From contig NZ_CP094380.1 in the NCBI RefSeq assembly GCF_022809775.1, forward strand, positions 2,269,501-2,333,500: a DNA stretch of 64,000 nucleotides, given 5' to 3'. The notes beneath the pieces were generated by a model. The model saw nothing but the letters and a program-made list of their open reading frames with translations. It was not told the DNA's origin and made no database searches. Both the position numbers and the translations under genes were made by a program. This stretch comes from Pseudodesulfovibrio tunisiensis. Lineage in GTDB: Bacteria > Desulfobacterota > Desulfovibrionia > Desulfovibrionales > Desulfovibrionaceae. Numbering within the stretch: the first letter of the stretch is position 1; every line of letters starts with the position of its first letter. Positions 43,439-53,151 of the stretch are shown here, one piece after another.

Positions 43439-44605
43439 ATGATGAATACCGAATCCAAGCGCCGGATGTACCTGTTCCTGCTCGTCCTCGTGGTTTCCTC
43501 CACTGTCGGGTTTCAGGGCTGGCGCACCCTGATCAACAACTTTGCCGTGGACGTGGGCGGACTTTCCGGGCTGGACATGGGGCTGGTCCAGTCCGTACGC
43601 GAGATTCCCGGCTTTCTGGCCCTGCTCGCGGTCTACGTCATCCTGTTCGTTCGCGAACACCGGCTGGCCGCGTTCTCCGTGGCCGTGCTCGGCGCAGGCG
43701 TGGCTCTGGCCGGATGGCTGCCCACCACGGCCGGGCTGGTCTTCACCACCCTGATCATGAGTTTCGGGTTCCACTACTTCGAAACCATGAACCAGTCCCT
43801 GACCCTCCAGTACTTCAGCCACACCGAGGCCCCGGTGGTCATGGGCCGGCTCAGGTCGTTCACCGCCCTGACCAACATCGCAGTGGGCGGCGCCATCTGG
43901 ATCATGACCAGACACATGGGCTTCACGGCCATGTTCATCGCTCTGGGCGCAATACCGCTTCTGGCCGGGCTGTGGGGACTGACCCGCAATCCCAGCGACA
44001 GCACCCTGCCGCCCCAGCGCAAGAAACTGGTCTTTCGCACCCGGTACTGGCTCTTCTACGCCCTGACCTTCATGGCCGGGGCCAGACGGCAGATTTTCGT
44101 GGCATTCGCGGTCTTTCTGCTGGTGGAAAAATTCGGGTATTCCATTCAGGCCATCACCATCCTGTTCGTGGTGAACAACGTGATCAACTTCGTGGCCAAC
44201 CCCCTGCTGGCCCGAGCCGTGAACCGTTTCGGCGAACGCTCGGTCCTGTCCGTGGAATATGGCAGCCTGATCGTGATCTTCCTTGCCTATGCCTGGACCG
44301 ACAGCCCTGTCGTGGCCGGGGCGCTCTATGTTCTGGACAACATCTTCTTCAACTTTTCCATGGCCGTGAAGACCTTCTACCAGAAGATCGCGGACCCGAA
44401 GGACATTGCCTCGGGCATGGCCGTGGGATTCACCATCAATCACATCGCAGCCGTGTTCATCCCCTTCATGGGCGGAATTCTCTGGATGGCGGATTATCGG
44501 ATCGTGTTTCTGGGAGGCGCGGCAATGGGCCTCATATCCCTGATTCTTTCCCAATTCGTGACCCGACAGATCGAACATGCCGGAAATACAACGCGGTTGA
44601 CTTGA
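43439..44605 (+). CDS. Major facilitator superfamily transporter
   Basis: 388 residues with about 12 hydrophobic segments (for example SVAVLGAGVALAGWLP, ITILFVVNNVINFVAN, HIAAVFIPFMGGILWMA). The short inter-domain loop near 190-205 (NPSDSTLPPQRKK) fits the MFS layout. No substrate-specific motif found. cheD begins 10 bases later in the same direction. Confidence 0.9.
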   Translation: MMNTESKRRMYLFLLVLVVSSTVGFQGWRTLINNFAVDVGGLSGLDMGLVQSVREIPGFLALLAVYVILFVREHRLAAFSVAVLGAGVALAGWLPTTAGLVFTTLIMSFGFHYFETMNQSLTLQYFSHTEAPVVMGRLRSFTALTNIAVGGAIWIMTRHMGFTAMFIALGAIPLLAGLWGLTRNPSDSTLPPQRKKLVFRTRYWLFYALTFMAGARRQIFVAFAVFLLVEKFGYSIQAITILFVVNNVINFVANPLLARAVNRFGERSVLSVEYGSLIVIFLAYAWTDSPVVAGALYVLDNIFFNFSMAVKTFYQKIADPKDIASGMAVGFTINHIAAVFIPFMGGILWMADYRIVFLGGAAMGLISLILSQFVTRQIEHAGNTTRLT

Positions 44606-44615
44606 TCGAGGACAC

Positions 44616-45218
44616 ATGGTTCATTTGTTTCCCTGGGGGAATGGTTCCTCAAGAAAAACCGGCGGGCAGGCCCCTCGCATGGAAAAAGACACCCAAGGTT
44701 ATCCCAAGGTCTTCTTGCAGACCGGAGACTGCTACCTCGCGGTGCAGCCAACGCTCGTGAACACGGTGCTCGGATCATGTCTGGCCGTGACCATGCACAG
44801 CCCCAAGCACGGCATCGGAGCCATCTGCCACGCATTCCTGCCGGACAGCTCGGACAACAAGCGGCCCGGCGTGTCCACCATCCAGCCCTGCCGATTCGTG
44901 GACACGGCTCTGGAAACCATGCTCGACAGCATGAAGAAGCTGAAGATTCCCAAGTCCGATCTCGTGGTGAAGATGTTCGGCGGCGCATCCGGCATTGCAG
45001 TGCGCGGCATGGAGTACAGCTCCTACGACATCGGCCGCCGCAACGTGGAGATGGCGCGCAAGCTGCTCAAGTTCGCGGGGCTGGATATCTCGGTGACCGA
45101 CGTGGGCGGCAATCAGGGCCGCAAGCTCCTGTTCCTGAGCAACACGGGCGAAGTCTGGCTCAAGCGCTTGACCAAGAACACCTTTGACAAGGAATCCATG
45201 CTGACCGGAAGGAGATGA
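44616..45218 (+). CDS. cheD: Chemoreceptor glutamine deamidase
   Basis: 200 residues. TVLGSCLAVTMHSP (catalytic Cys, about residue 55) and GAICHAFLPDS (His) are the CheD active-site segments; MFGGASGIA and SSYDIGRRNVEMARKLL complete the family. Deamidates receptor glutamines and modulates adaptation with CheC where present. CGAGG 5 bases before ATG 44616 supports this start; an in-frame ATG lies at 44679. A chemoreceptor gene is at 47394. Confidence 0.93.
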   Translation: MVHLFPWGNGSSRKTGGQAPRMEKDTQGYPKVFLQTGDCYLAVQPTLVNTVLGSCLAVTMHSPKHGIGAICHAFLPDSSDNKRPGVSTIQPCRFVDTALETMLDSMKKLKIPKSDLVVKMFGGASGIAVRGMEYSSYDIGRRNVEMARKLLKFAGLDISVTDVGGNQGRKLLFLSNTGEVWLKRLTKNTFDKESMLTGRR

Positions 45219-45220
45219 TG

Positions 45221-46027
45221 ATGCACAAACGTTTCCGGCTCTCCGGTCCAGTCCTCTGCCTGACCCTGCTCTTCACCCTCTGCCTTGCCGGACCAGCCCC
45301 TGCCGGAAACGGGCTGTACCAGTACTCCACCATCGACGCGCTGCTCGCCGGGCTGTACGACGGCGACCTCACCGTGCGCGATCTCAAGTTTCACGGGGAT
45401 TTCGGTCTGGGCACCTTCAACGGTCTTGACGGCGAGATGGTCGTTCTGGAAGGCCAGTGCTACCACGTCACGGCCGGAGGCAAGGCGGTCACCCCCTCGG
45501 ATCAGGCCCTGACCCCGTTCGCCGTGGTCACGTTCTTCGAGGAGGACGTGATCCTCAAGCTCGGCAGAATCCGGTCGCTGGACGAATTGAACAAGGCCGT
45601 GCTTGCGGCCCTGCCCTCACGCAACACGTTCTGCGCCATCCGCATCGACGGCCGCTTCTCCCGGATCAAGGCCCGGGCCATTCCCCGGCAGAATCCGCCC
45701 TACCAGCCGCTTGCCGAACTCGTGAAGCAGCAGGTGGTGGTCAAGTTCACGGGCCGGGGCACGCTGGTGGGCTTCTATTCCCCGGCGTTCGTGCGCGGGG
45801 TGAACGTGCCCGGCTTCCACTGGCATTTCCTGACCGAGGACCGCACCGGCGGCGGCCATGTTCTGGATGCGGCCCTGAACAACGAGGTGGCCCGCATCGA
45901 CGAACTGCGCGAATTTTCCGTCCAGCTCCCGAACAGCCCCGGGTTCGACAGGCTCGATCTGTCCGGCGACAGAAGCCGCGAACTGCACAAGGTGGAGAAG
46001 GACCCTGAAGGCAAGACCGCAAAATGA
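45221..46027 (+). CDS. budA: Secreted alpha-acetolactate decarboxylase
   Basis: 268 residues from the third of three ATGs, 6 bases after GGAAGGAG. A clear signal peptide (VLCLTLLFTLCLAGPAPA, about residues 10-27) precedes a BudA domain: QYSTIDALLAGLYDGDLTV, GDFGLGTFNGLDGEM and the zinc site HWHFLTEDRTGGGHVLD (about 203-219). BudA turns acetolactate into acetoin; secreted forms occur in several bacteria. It overlaps cheD's stop region and the following Hpt gene (ATGA), an unusual neighbourhood. Confidence 0.92.
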   Translation: MHKRFRLSGPVLCLTLLFTLCLAGPAPAGNGLYQYSTIDALLAGLYDGDLTVRDLKFHGDFGLGTFNGLDGEMVVLEGQCYHVTAGGKAVTPSDQALTPFAVVTFFEEDVILKLGRIRSLDELNKAVLAALPSRNTFCAIRIDGRFSRIKARAIPRQNPPYQPLAELVKQQVVVKFTGRGTLVGFYSPAFVRGVNVPGFHWHFLTEDRTGGGHVLDAALNNEVARIDELREFSVQLPNSPGFDRLDLSGDRSRELHKVEKDPEGKTAK

Positions 46028-46326
46028 CGACTTCCGAAACCGTTTGCGTGGACCCGGAGCTTGCGCCCATCATGCCCCGATATCTGGAACTCTGCCGGGC
46101 CAACCTGCGCACCCTGCTCGATGCGGTGCGGCATGGTGATCATGAAACCGTGCGCCTGCTGGGCCACAAGCTCAAGGGCTCGGGCGCATCATACGGCCTG
46201 AACCGGATTTCGGAACTGGGTGCCGCGCTGGAAATCGCGGGCCGGGAAGAACGGCCCGGGCAGGCCGGGCAACTGGCTGCCGAAGCCGAGCACTACCTGA
46301 ACACGATCCGCATCATCTACGAATAG
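46024..46326 (+). CDS. Hpt phosphotransfer protein
   Basis: 100 residues. LLGHKLKGSGASYGL (about residues 45-59) holds the phosphorylatable His of the HPt four-helix bundle. Stand-alone HPt proteins shuttle phosphate between histidine kinases and response regulators. The start overlaps the budA stop by 4 bases; the glycosyltransferase follows after 9 bases. Partner kinases are not visible here. Confidence 0.9.
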   Translation: MTTSETVCVDPELAPIMPRYLELCRANLRTLLDAVRHGDHETVRLLGHKLKGSGASYGLNRISELGAALEIAGREERPGQAGQLAAEAEHYLNTIRIIYE

Positions 46327-46335
46327 GAGCACGGC

Positions 46336-47298
46336 GTGAACATCCTGATGCTGGCCATCAACGACCCGGCGGGCACGGCCATTCAATTCTGCCGCGCCCT
46401 GAACCGCCACACGAATCATTCCGCCCGACTCGCCACGCTGGAAACCCGCTACACCCATTCATGGCGAGCCGACCTGCACGTCCCGGACCTCGGCCCGGAC
46501 GGACTGGACGAACTCGGCGAACTCATGGCCGGGGCCGACGTGTTCCATTTCCACATGACCTGCGACGAATACGTGCGCTTCGGCCCGTTCACACCGGCCG
46601 ACTACATCGATGGCAAGGCCGTGGTGCATCACCATCACGGGCATCACGACTTCCGCTCCAACCCGGAATCCTTTCGCGTGCGATATCGTGCGCTGGGCCG
46701 CACCAATCTGCTGGTCAGCACGCCGGACCTGCTCCGGCTCCTGCCCGAGGCCATGTGGCTGCCCAATCCCGTGCCCGTGAACGATCCCCTGCTGCTTCCC
46801 CTGCCGGGCAGGTTCGACACGCCCGGTCCGCTCCGGGTCTGTCATTCGCCCACGCGCAAGGACCTCAAGAACACCGACGAATTTCTGGGCGTGGTCGACG
46901 AACTGAACAGGGACGGCCAGCGGCTGGACCTCGACCTGATCGACGACGTGCCCAACACCGAATGTCTGCGCCGCAAGCGCCAGTGCCACGTGTGCTTCGA
47001 CCACATGCAGGGATATTACGGGGTGAGCAGTCTGGAAGGGCTGTCGCAGGGACTGGCCGTGATCGCCGGTCTGGATGACTGGAACCGGGGCCACATGGCG
47101 GAATTCGCCGGAACCGACGACCTGCCGTGGGTGATCGCCCGCAACGCCGAGGAACTGGCCGGACGTCTTCGCGAACTGGCTGCCGACCGGGAGCTGTGCC
47201 GGGAAATCGGCCTGCGTTCCCGAGAATTCATGGAAAACCGCTGGTCCGACAAAATCGTGGCGACCCGGCTGAACCGGTTCTACGAACGACTGTCCTGA
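46336..47298 (+). CDS. GT-B (GT4-like) glycosyltransferase
   Basis: 320 residues from a GTG with TAGGAG 6-7 bases upstream. MLAINDPAGTAIQFCRAL start and HHHHGHHDF, LPNPVPV and GYYGVSSLEGLSQGLAVIAG (donor-binding E-containing segment) indicate a GT-B fold. Shorter than usual GT4 enzymes. Donor and acceptor unknown. A small AT-rich terminator follows. Confidence 0.85.
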   Translation: MNILMLAINDPAGTAIQFCRALNRHTNHSARLATLETRYTHSWRADLHVPDLGPDGLDELGELMAGADVFHFHMTCDEYVRFGPFTPADYIDGKAVVHHHHGHHDFRSNPESFRVRYRALGRTNLLVSTPDLLRLLPEAMWLPNPVPVNDPLLLPLPGRFDTPGPLRVCHSPTRKDLKNTDEFLGVVDELNRDGQRLDLDLIDDVPNTECLRRKRQCHVCFDHMQGYYGVSSLEGLSQGLAVIAGLDDWNRGHMAEFAGTDDLPWVIARNAEELAGRLRELAADRELCREIGLRSREFMENRWSDKIVATRLNRFYERLS

Positions 47299-47314
47299 TT
47301 TCCGGCCTGCAACC

Positions 47315-47334
47315 CCATTATAATAATGGTTTTT
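47315..47334 (+). terminator. AT-rich terminator
   Basis: CCATTA (47315-47320), loop TAA, TAATGG (47324-47329), followed by TTTTT. Confidence 0.65.
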
Positions 47335-47393
47335 ACTTCCTGAAGCGCTAAACTGCGAAAAAAACGTAATTTGCCGTATCAGGAGGAACCCTC

Positions 47394-49445
47394 ATGTCTT
47401 TCAAGAACCTGTCCCTACGGTACAAGATCGGGCTCAGCGTCTGCCTGGCCGTGGCCCTGATCCTGACCGTGTACACGGTGATCGTGGTTTCAAAAACCCG
47501 ATCGATCGCCGTGCAGTCCGCCGAGGAAATCGCCGAGGAAATGGCGAACCGGTATGGCAATGAAGTCAAGAACAACATTGAAAAGGCCCTGAACGCAAGC
47601 AAGGGGCTGGCCTCGGCCTTCGAGGGCATGGTCTCGAACCGGGAGATCATCGACAGAAAGGTCGTGGACGAGATGCAGAAAGCGATCACGCTTTCCGACC
47701 CCACCTTTTTCGGGACCCAGTCCTGCTTCGAACCCGACGCCCTTGACGGCAGGGATGCGGAATACGCTGCCAGGGATGATTTCTGGAAGCACATGGGCGG
47801 GGCCTACGGCAACTACTGGTGGCGCGAGGGCGGCACCCTCAAGGTGGAGAATCTGGCCCAGTACGACTACCCCAATACGCGCGCATGGTACAAGGATCCG
47901 AGGGACACAAACGGCCCGATCCTGACCGAACCCTACTGGACCGACGTGGCCAAGACCAACATGGCCACGGTCAGCGTGCCCATTCGGGAAAACGGCAAGT
48001 TCATCGGCATCGTGGGCATCGACTTCACCCTGTCCGCTTTTCAGGCCATGGTGGACGGCATCAAGCCCATGGGTACGGGCTATGCCTTCATCGCCTCGAA
48101 CAAGGGCTACTGCGTGGCGCATCCCAACAATACGGTCGTGGGCAAGAACATCACGGACACCTTTGCCCCGGAAATGCGCGCCCCGATCTCCGACGCCATC
48201 CGGCAGGGCAAGACATATCAGGCCTTCATGACCTCCACGCTGGACGGGACCGAGTATCTCTATCTGTTCTCGCCGATCCTGATCAGCGGGACCAGCACGC
48301 CGTGGACCATCGGCATTGCCATTCCCCGGACCACGATCTTTGCGGATGCGGATGCCTTCCTCTACCTGAGCGTCGGCCTGACCGTAGGCGCCCTGCTCAT
48401 CGTCATTTTCATCGTGTTCCTGATCGCCCGCAGCATCACCCTGCCGCTGGTCAAGAGCGTGGCCTTTGCCGAGGAGATTGCGGCCGGGCACCTGAACGCG
48501 TCCCTGGACATCGACCAGAAGGACGAAGTGGGGCAACTCGCCAGAACCCTGTCCGACATGGGCGCGAACCTGATGCAGGTCGTGGGCGAGGTGCGCACGG
48601 TCACGGACCATGTGGCTGCCGGAGCGGGCGAACTTTCGTCCACGTCCCAGACACTCTCGCAGGGCGCGACCGAACAGGCCGCCTCCATTGAGGAAGTCTC
48701 TTCAAGCATGGAGGAAATGGCCTCCAACATCAGCCAGAACGCGGAAAATGCGGCCCAGACCCAGAAGCTGGCCCGAGACGCTGCGGCCAGCGCCGAGGAA
48801 GGCGGCAATGCCGTGTCCGAAGCCGTGACCGCCATGCGCGAAATCGCGGACAAGATTTCCATTATCGAGGAAATCGCGCGCCAGACCAACCTGCTGGCCC
48901 TGAATGCGGCCATCGAGGCTGCGCGGGCCGGAGAGCACGGCAAGGGATTTGCCGTGGTTGCCGCGGAAGTGCGCAAGCTGGCCGAACGCTCGGGCGTGGC
49001 CGCAGGCGAGATCAGCGAGCTGGCCGGAAGCAGCGTGGACGTGGCGGACCGGGCCGGAGAACTTCTGGCCAGACTGGTTCCGGACATCCGCCGCACAGCC
49101 GAGCTGGTGGAGGAAATCACCGCAGCCAGCAACGAACAGAATTCCGGCGCGACCCAGATCAACAGCGCGATCCAGCAGCTCGACTCCGTGGTGCAGCAGA
49201 ACGCTTCGGCCTCGGAAGAGATGTCCTCCACCTCCGAGGAGCTCTCGTCCCAGGCATCCACGCTTCAGGACACCGTGGCCTTCTTCCGTCTGGACGATGC
49301 TGGCAGCGGCTATGTCCAGCGGGTGACCCCGGCAGGCAGCAAGCCCAAGGCCCTTGCCGCTCCCAAGCCCAAGGCCAAGCCCGCCAGGGACAGCGGTGTG
49401 GACATCGGCCTGTCTTCGGACGACGAGGACTTCGAACGGTTCTAG
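47394..49445 (+). CDS. Methyl-accepting chemotaxis protein with Cache sensor
   Basis: 683 residues. TM1 about 13-32; periplasmic double-Cache domain about 35-310 ([49 protein letters not shown]); TM2 about 322-345; HAMP about 345-400; then the signalling domain with hairpin tip [38 protein letters not shown]. It senses a small ligand (amino or carboxylic acids are typical of dCache receptors) and controls CheA. No C-terminal CheR-tethering pentapeptide. CAGGAGG precedes the ATG. Confidence 0.95.
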   Translation: MSFKNLSLRYKIGLSVCLAVALILTVYTVIVVSKTRSIAVQSAEEIAEEMANRYGNEVKNNIEKALNASKGLASAFEGMVSNREIIDRKVVDEMQKAITLSDPTFFGTQSCFEPDALDGRDAEYAARDDFWKHMGGAYGNYWWREGGTLKVENLAQYDYPNTRAWYKDPRDTNGPILTEPYWTDVAKTNMATVSVPIRENGKFIGIVGIDFTLSAFQAMVDGIKPMGTGYAFIASNKGYCVAHPNNTVVGKNITDTFAPEMRAPISDAIRQGKTYQAFMTSTLDGTEYLYLFSPILISGTSTPWTIGIAIPRTTIFADADAFLYLSVGLTVGALLIVIFIVFLIARSITLPLVKSVAFAEEIAAGHLNASLDIDQKDEVGQLARTLSDMGANLMQVVGEVRTVTDHVAAGAGELSSTSQTLSQGATEQAASIEEVSSSMEEMASNISQNAENAAQTQKLARDAAASAEEGGNAVSEAVTAMREIADKISIIEEIARQTNLLALNAAIEAARAGEHGKGFAVVAAEVRKLAERSGVAAGEISELAGSSVDVADRAGELLARLVPDIRRTAELVEEITAASNEQNSGATQINSAIQQLDSVVQQNASASEEMSSTSEELSSQASTLQDTVAFFRLDDAGSGYVQRVTPAGSKPKALAAPKPKAKPARDSGVDIGLSSDDEDFERF

Positions 49446-49466
49446 GAAACGACATGACAACGGAAA

Positions 49467-49498
49467 GGGCGGACTCCCTCGGGAGCCCGCCCTTTTTT
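49467..49498 (+). terminator. Terminator between chemoreceptor and uvrA
   Basis: GGGCGGACTCCC (49467-49478) pairs with GGGAGCCCGCCC (49481-49492), one mismatch, then TTTTTT. Genes converge here; only the rightward orientation has a T run (GAAAG on the other side is short). Confidence 0.85.
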
Positions 49499-49534
49499 CG
49501 TTCAATGCGATAGGCCGGTTCGAAGCAGAGTCCG

Positions 49535-52300
49535 CTATTCCAGAAACCTTCCGGTCACGGAATCCGGGTTGGCCATGATCTGTTCGGGCGTGCCCGAGGC
49601 CACGATGGTGCCGCCGCTCTCCCCGCCGCCCGGGCCAAGATCGATGACATGGTCCGAGGACAGGATCACGTCCGTGTTGTGCTCGATGACGATCACGGTT
49701 GCGCCCTTGTCCACGAGCTGGTGCAGCACGCGGATGAGCTTGCCCACCTCGTGCATGTGCAGTCCGGTGGTGGGCTCGTCCAGAATGTAGAGCGCACCGG
49801 GCAGGCGGCGCTTGCCCAGCTCGCGGGAAATCTTGATGCGCTGGGCCTCGCCTCCGGACAGCGTGGTGGCGGGCTGGCCCAGCCGGAGATATTCCAGCCC
49901 GACCTGTTCCAGCACTTCCAGCCGCCGCAGCAGGGCCGGATGGTTCTCGAAGAACTTCTTGGCCTGACGCACGGTCATGTCCAGCACGTCCGCGATGTTT
50001 TTGTCCCGGTAGCTCACTTCCAGGGTCTGGGCGTTGTAGCGCATGCCCTTGCACGCCTCGCAGGTCACGTACACGTCGGGCAGAAAATGCATCTCCACGC
50101 GAATCTGGCCATCGCCCTTGCACGCCTCGCATCGGCCGCCCTTGACATTGAAGCTGAACCGGCCCGGCTGATATCCGCGCTTGCGCGCTTCCCTGGACCC
50201 GGCAAAGATCTTGCGTATTTCGTCGAATATCTTGGTATACGTGGCCGGATTGGAACGCGGCGTGCGGCCGATGGGCGTCTGGTCGATGGAAATGACCTTT
50301 TCCACCAGATCAACGCCCTCGATGCCGGCGATGCGGCCCGGGGAATCCGCCTTCACGCCCTGATGCAGCAACAGATGCTTGTACAGGGAATCCATGACCA
50401 GCGAACTCTTGCCCGAACCGGACACTCCGGTCACGCAGGTCATCACGCCGAGCGGAATGTCCACGTCCAGATTCTTGAGGTTGTTGGTGGTCACGCCCCT
50501 GAGCGAAATACTCCCCGTGGGTTTGCGCCGCTCCGTGGGAATCTCGATGTGCATGTCTCCACGCAGGTATTTGCCGGTCAGGGAATCCGCCTTGAGCAGT
50601 TCGGACACCGGCCCCTGAAACACGACCTCGCCGCCCAGCATGCCGGAATTCGGCCCCATCTCGATGACATGGTCCGCATGGCGGATGGTGGGTTCGTCGT
50701 GCTCCACCACAAGCACGGTGTTGCCCCGGGTCTGGAGCGAACGCAAGGTGCGCAGAAGCCGTTCGTTGTCACGCGGATGCAGGCCGATGGAAGGCTCGTC
50801 CAGCACGTATGTCACGCCCACCAGCCCGGAGCCGAGCTGGGACGCGAGCCGGATGCGCTGGGCCTCGCCACCGGACAGGGTGGCCATGTTCCGACCCAGA
50901 CTCAGATATTCCAGTCCCACGTTGACCATGAATCCGAGCTTGAAGGTCAGTTCCTTGAGCAGCGGCTCGGCAATCAGGTTCTCGTGCCCGGAAAATTCCT
51001 GCTGTTCCAGCCACTCCAGAGCCCGTTCAATGGACATGGACACGAATTCGAAAATGTTTCTGTCGCCCACGCGCACGGCAAGGGATTCGGGCCGGAGCCG
51101 CGCTCCGTGGCAGACCGGACAGGGACGACTCTGGCGAAACCGGTTCAGCCAGTGATCCCAGACCCCGGACTGTTGCAGGCCGTATTCCAGAATCGCGATG
51201 ACACCGGTCCACTTGCATTCCGCATCTCCGTGAAACAGGGCTTCCCACGCAGCTTCCGAAAACTCGCCCAACGGCGTGTCCAGGGTGAAGCCATGCTTCC
51301 TGCCCAGTCCGGTCAGCACCGGACCGTACTGGTTCTGGCGGTATGCCGACTTCCACGGAATGATGCCGCCCTCGTTCAGGGACAACCCCTTGTTGGGCGC
51401 GACAAGGTCCGGTTCGAAATATTCCTCGGCCCCGATGCCGTTGCAGTGCGGACACGCACCCTGAGGCGAGTTGAAGGAAAAGAGCTGAGGCGTGAGCCGA
51501 GGCATGGAAATCTTGCACGACGGGCATGTGGACAGGGTGGACATGAACGTGTCGCCCGGATTGCCCCCGCCCACCACGGACAGGATGAGGCGCTCGTCGC
51601 CCTTTTCCAGCGCCAGTTCCACGGAATCGGCCAGCCGCTTGCGGATGTCGGCCTTGATCACCAGACGGTCCACCACCAGATCGATGACATGCTTCCTGTT
51701 CTTTTCCAGCTCGGGCACGTCATCCAGCGTGTGCATGGCTCCGTCCACGCGCACGCGCACGAACCCTTCCTTGCGCAGCTTGGCCAGCAGGTCCTTGTGC
51801 GTGCCCTTCTGGTGATCCACGAGCGGAGCCAGAACCATGAACTTCGTGCCCGGCTCCATGTCCAGAATCGTGTTCACGATCTCGTCCGTGGTCTGGGCCT
51901 CGATGGGCCTGCCGCATTCCGGACAGTGGAATCTGCCCAGACGGGCGTAGAACACGCGCAGAAAGTCGTAGACCTCGGTCACTGTGCCCACGGTGGAACG
52001 CGGGTTGCGCGTGGCGGTCTGCTGTTCAAGGGAAATGGCCGGGGACAGCCCCTCCACCTTGTCCACCTGCGGCTTGTCCATCTGGGGCAGAAACTGGCGC
52101 GCATAGGCGGACAGGGATTCCACGTAGCGACGCTGGCCCTCGGCGTACACGATGTCGAACGCAAGGGTGGATTTGCCGGAACCGGACGGCCCGCACACCA
52201 CGACAAGTTCGTCTCTGGGAATGTCCAGAGTCAGATTCTTGAGGTTGTGGTGTCTGGCGCCCTCTATGTGAATGGCCTTTCGGGCTCGGGTGTTGGTCAT
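49535..52300 (-). CDS. uvrA: Excinuclease ABC subunit A
   Basis: 921 residues. Two ABC domains: Walker A VCGPSGSGKST near residue 33 and VTGVSGSGKSS near 635; signatures LSGGEAQRIRLASQL and LSGGEAQRIKISREL; two zinc fingers of CxxC type (CPECGRPI, and CEACKGDGQ/CEACKGMRY). UvrA finds damaged DNA and loads UvrB in nucleotide excision repair. Length is typical. The start follows no strong ribosome site; GTG 52303 is one codon earlier. Confidence 0.98.
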   Translation of the reverse strand: MTNTRARKAIHIEGARHHNLKNLTLDIPRDELVVVCGPSGSGKSTLAFDIVYAEGQRRYVESLSAYARQFLPQMDKPQVDKVEGLSPAISLEQQTATRNPRSTVGTVTEVYDFLRVFYARLGRFHCPECGRPIEAQTTDEIVNTILDMEPGTKFMVLAPLVDHQKGTHKDLLAKLRKEGFVRVRVDGAMHTLDDVPELEKNRKHVIDLVVDRLVIKADIRKRLADSVELALEKGDERLILSVVGGGNPGDTFMSTLSTCPSCKISMPRLTPQLFSFNSPQGACPHCNGIGAEEYFEPDLVAPNKGLSLNEGGIIPWKSAYRQNQYGPVLTGLGRKHGFTLDTPLGEFSEAAWEALFHGDAECKWTGVIAILEYGLQQSGVWDHWLNRFRQSRPCPVCHGARLRPESLAVRVGDRNIFEFVSMSIERALEWLEQQEFSGHENLIAEPLLKELTFKLGFMVNVGLEYLSLGRNMATLSGGEAQRIRLASQLGSGLVGVTYVLDEPSIGLHPRDNERLLRTLRSLQTRGNTVLVVEHDEPTIRHADHVIEMGPNSGMLGGEVVFQGPVSELLKADSLTGKYLRGDMHIEIPTERRKPTGSISLRGVTTNNLKNLDVDIPLGVMTCVTGVSGSGKSSLVMDSLYKHLLLHQGVKADSPGRIAGIEGVDLVEKVISIDQTPIGRTPRSNPATYTKIFDEIRKIFAGSREARKRGYQPGRFSFNVKGGRCEACKGDGQIRVEMHFLPDVYVTCEACKGMRYNAQTLEVSYRDKNIADVLDMTVRQAKKFFENHPALLRRLEVLEQVGLEYLRLGQPATTLSGGEAQRIKISRELGKRRLPGALYILDEPTTGLHMHEVGKLIRVLHQLVDKGATVIVIEHNTDVILSSDHVIDLGPGGGESGGTIVASGTPEQIMANPDSVTGRFLE

Positions 52301-52361
52301 CACGAGAGGATAAACATTCCTATCTGGAAGGCAAGAAGGAAAAGAAAAATGATGAAAAGGA

Positions 52362-52982
52362 TCAGGAAACCAAGGTGTTGTCTTTGTCCTGTCCGGCTTC
52401 GCCAGCTTGATTGCCCGTGCAGACGCTGCGAATGACGAAGGTCGCGGCCTCCTCGTACAGGCCCGGGGCCTTGTACGGAGTCAGAAACTTGGTGCGCACC
52501 GCGCCCACGATGTTGGCGTACACGATGTAGGCGGTCTGGGCCACCGGAGCCCGGACAATGGAACCGTCCTCCATGCCTCGACGCAGCAGTTCCTCGATAT
52601 GATTGATGAGTTCCTGAAACTTGTCCCCGATCTTCTGGCGATCCAGTCCGGGATTGTCATCGCTGAACGGGGAACAGCGGATCAGGGTGGGAAAGGTGTC
52701 GGAATATTCCAGCGTGAAATCCAGATAGGCCCTGACGAACGCGCCCAATGCCGCGCATCCGTCCGGCTCGTTGGCGGTACGGTCCCGCAGGTAGTCGAGC
52801 ATGATGTCCACCAGCTGGCTGCCCGCGCTCATGAACAGATTCTCCTTGCTCTCGAAATAGTGAAACACCAGCCCCGAGGCAACTCCGGCCTCCTCGGCCA
52901 CCATCTTCACGGTGGTACCGGGGTAGCCGTGGCGGGCAAAGAGCTTCTGCGCGGCAACGAGAATCAGTTCCTTCTTGGTCAT
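52362..52982 (-). CDS. TetR-family transcriptional regulator
   Basis: 206 residues. The N-terminal HTH reads ILVAAQKLFARHGYPGTTVKMVAEEAGVASGLVFHYFESKENLF (residues 6-49); the rest is a helical ligand/dimer domain with a TetR_C-like profile. GGAGACGG precedes the ATG. It is divergent from the glycosyltransferase at 53152. TetR proteins repress nearby genes and release on ligand; regulated target not identifiable. Confidence 0.92.
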   Translation of the reverse strand: MTKKELILVAAQKLFARHGYPGTTVKMVAEEAGVASGLVFHYFESKENLFMSAGSQLVDIMLDYLRDRTANEPDGCAALGAFVRAYLDFTLEYSDTFPTLIRCSPFSDDNPGLDRQKIGDKFQELINHIEELLRRGMEDGSIVRAPVAQTAYIVYANIVGAVRTKFLTPYKAPGLYEEAATFVIRSVCTGNQAGEAGQDKDNTLVS

Positions 52983-53151
52983 GAACACCGTCTCCGGTTG
53001 AATGTGGCAGGATTTGGCTGAACTACACGGACTTAGCAATATACCGGAATCGTTGCAAGGGGGTGGCAATCTTGCTTCGCCATGACTTTTGTGGCAGCGT
53101 GACACGTCGTTTTCGGCCGAAGACGGCAGACCGCAACAACACACAACGCAT

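Noticed and set aside
47340..47393. Sigma-28 promoter before the chemoreceptor (TAAA ... GCCGTATC)
   Set aside because: Spacing of 20 bases instead of about 15, and the -10-like element touches the ribosome site.
49649..52435. Very long open frame on the plus strand opposite uvrA
   Set aside because: High-GC antisense shadow of a conserved gene; no recognisable domain and no ribosome site.
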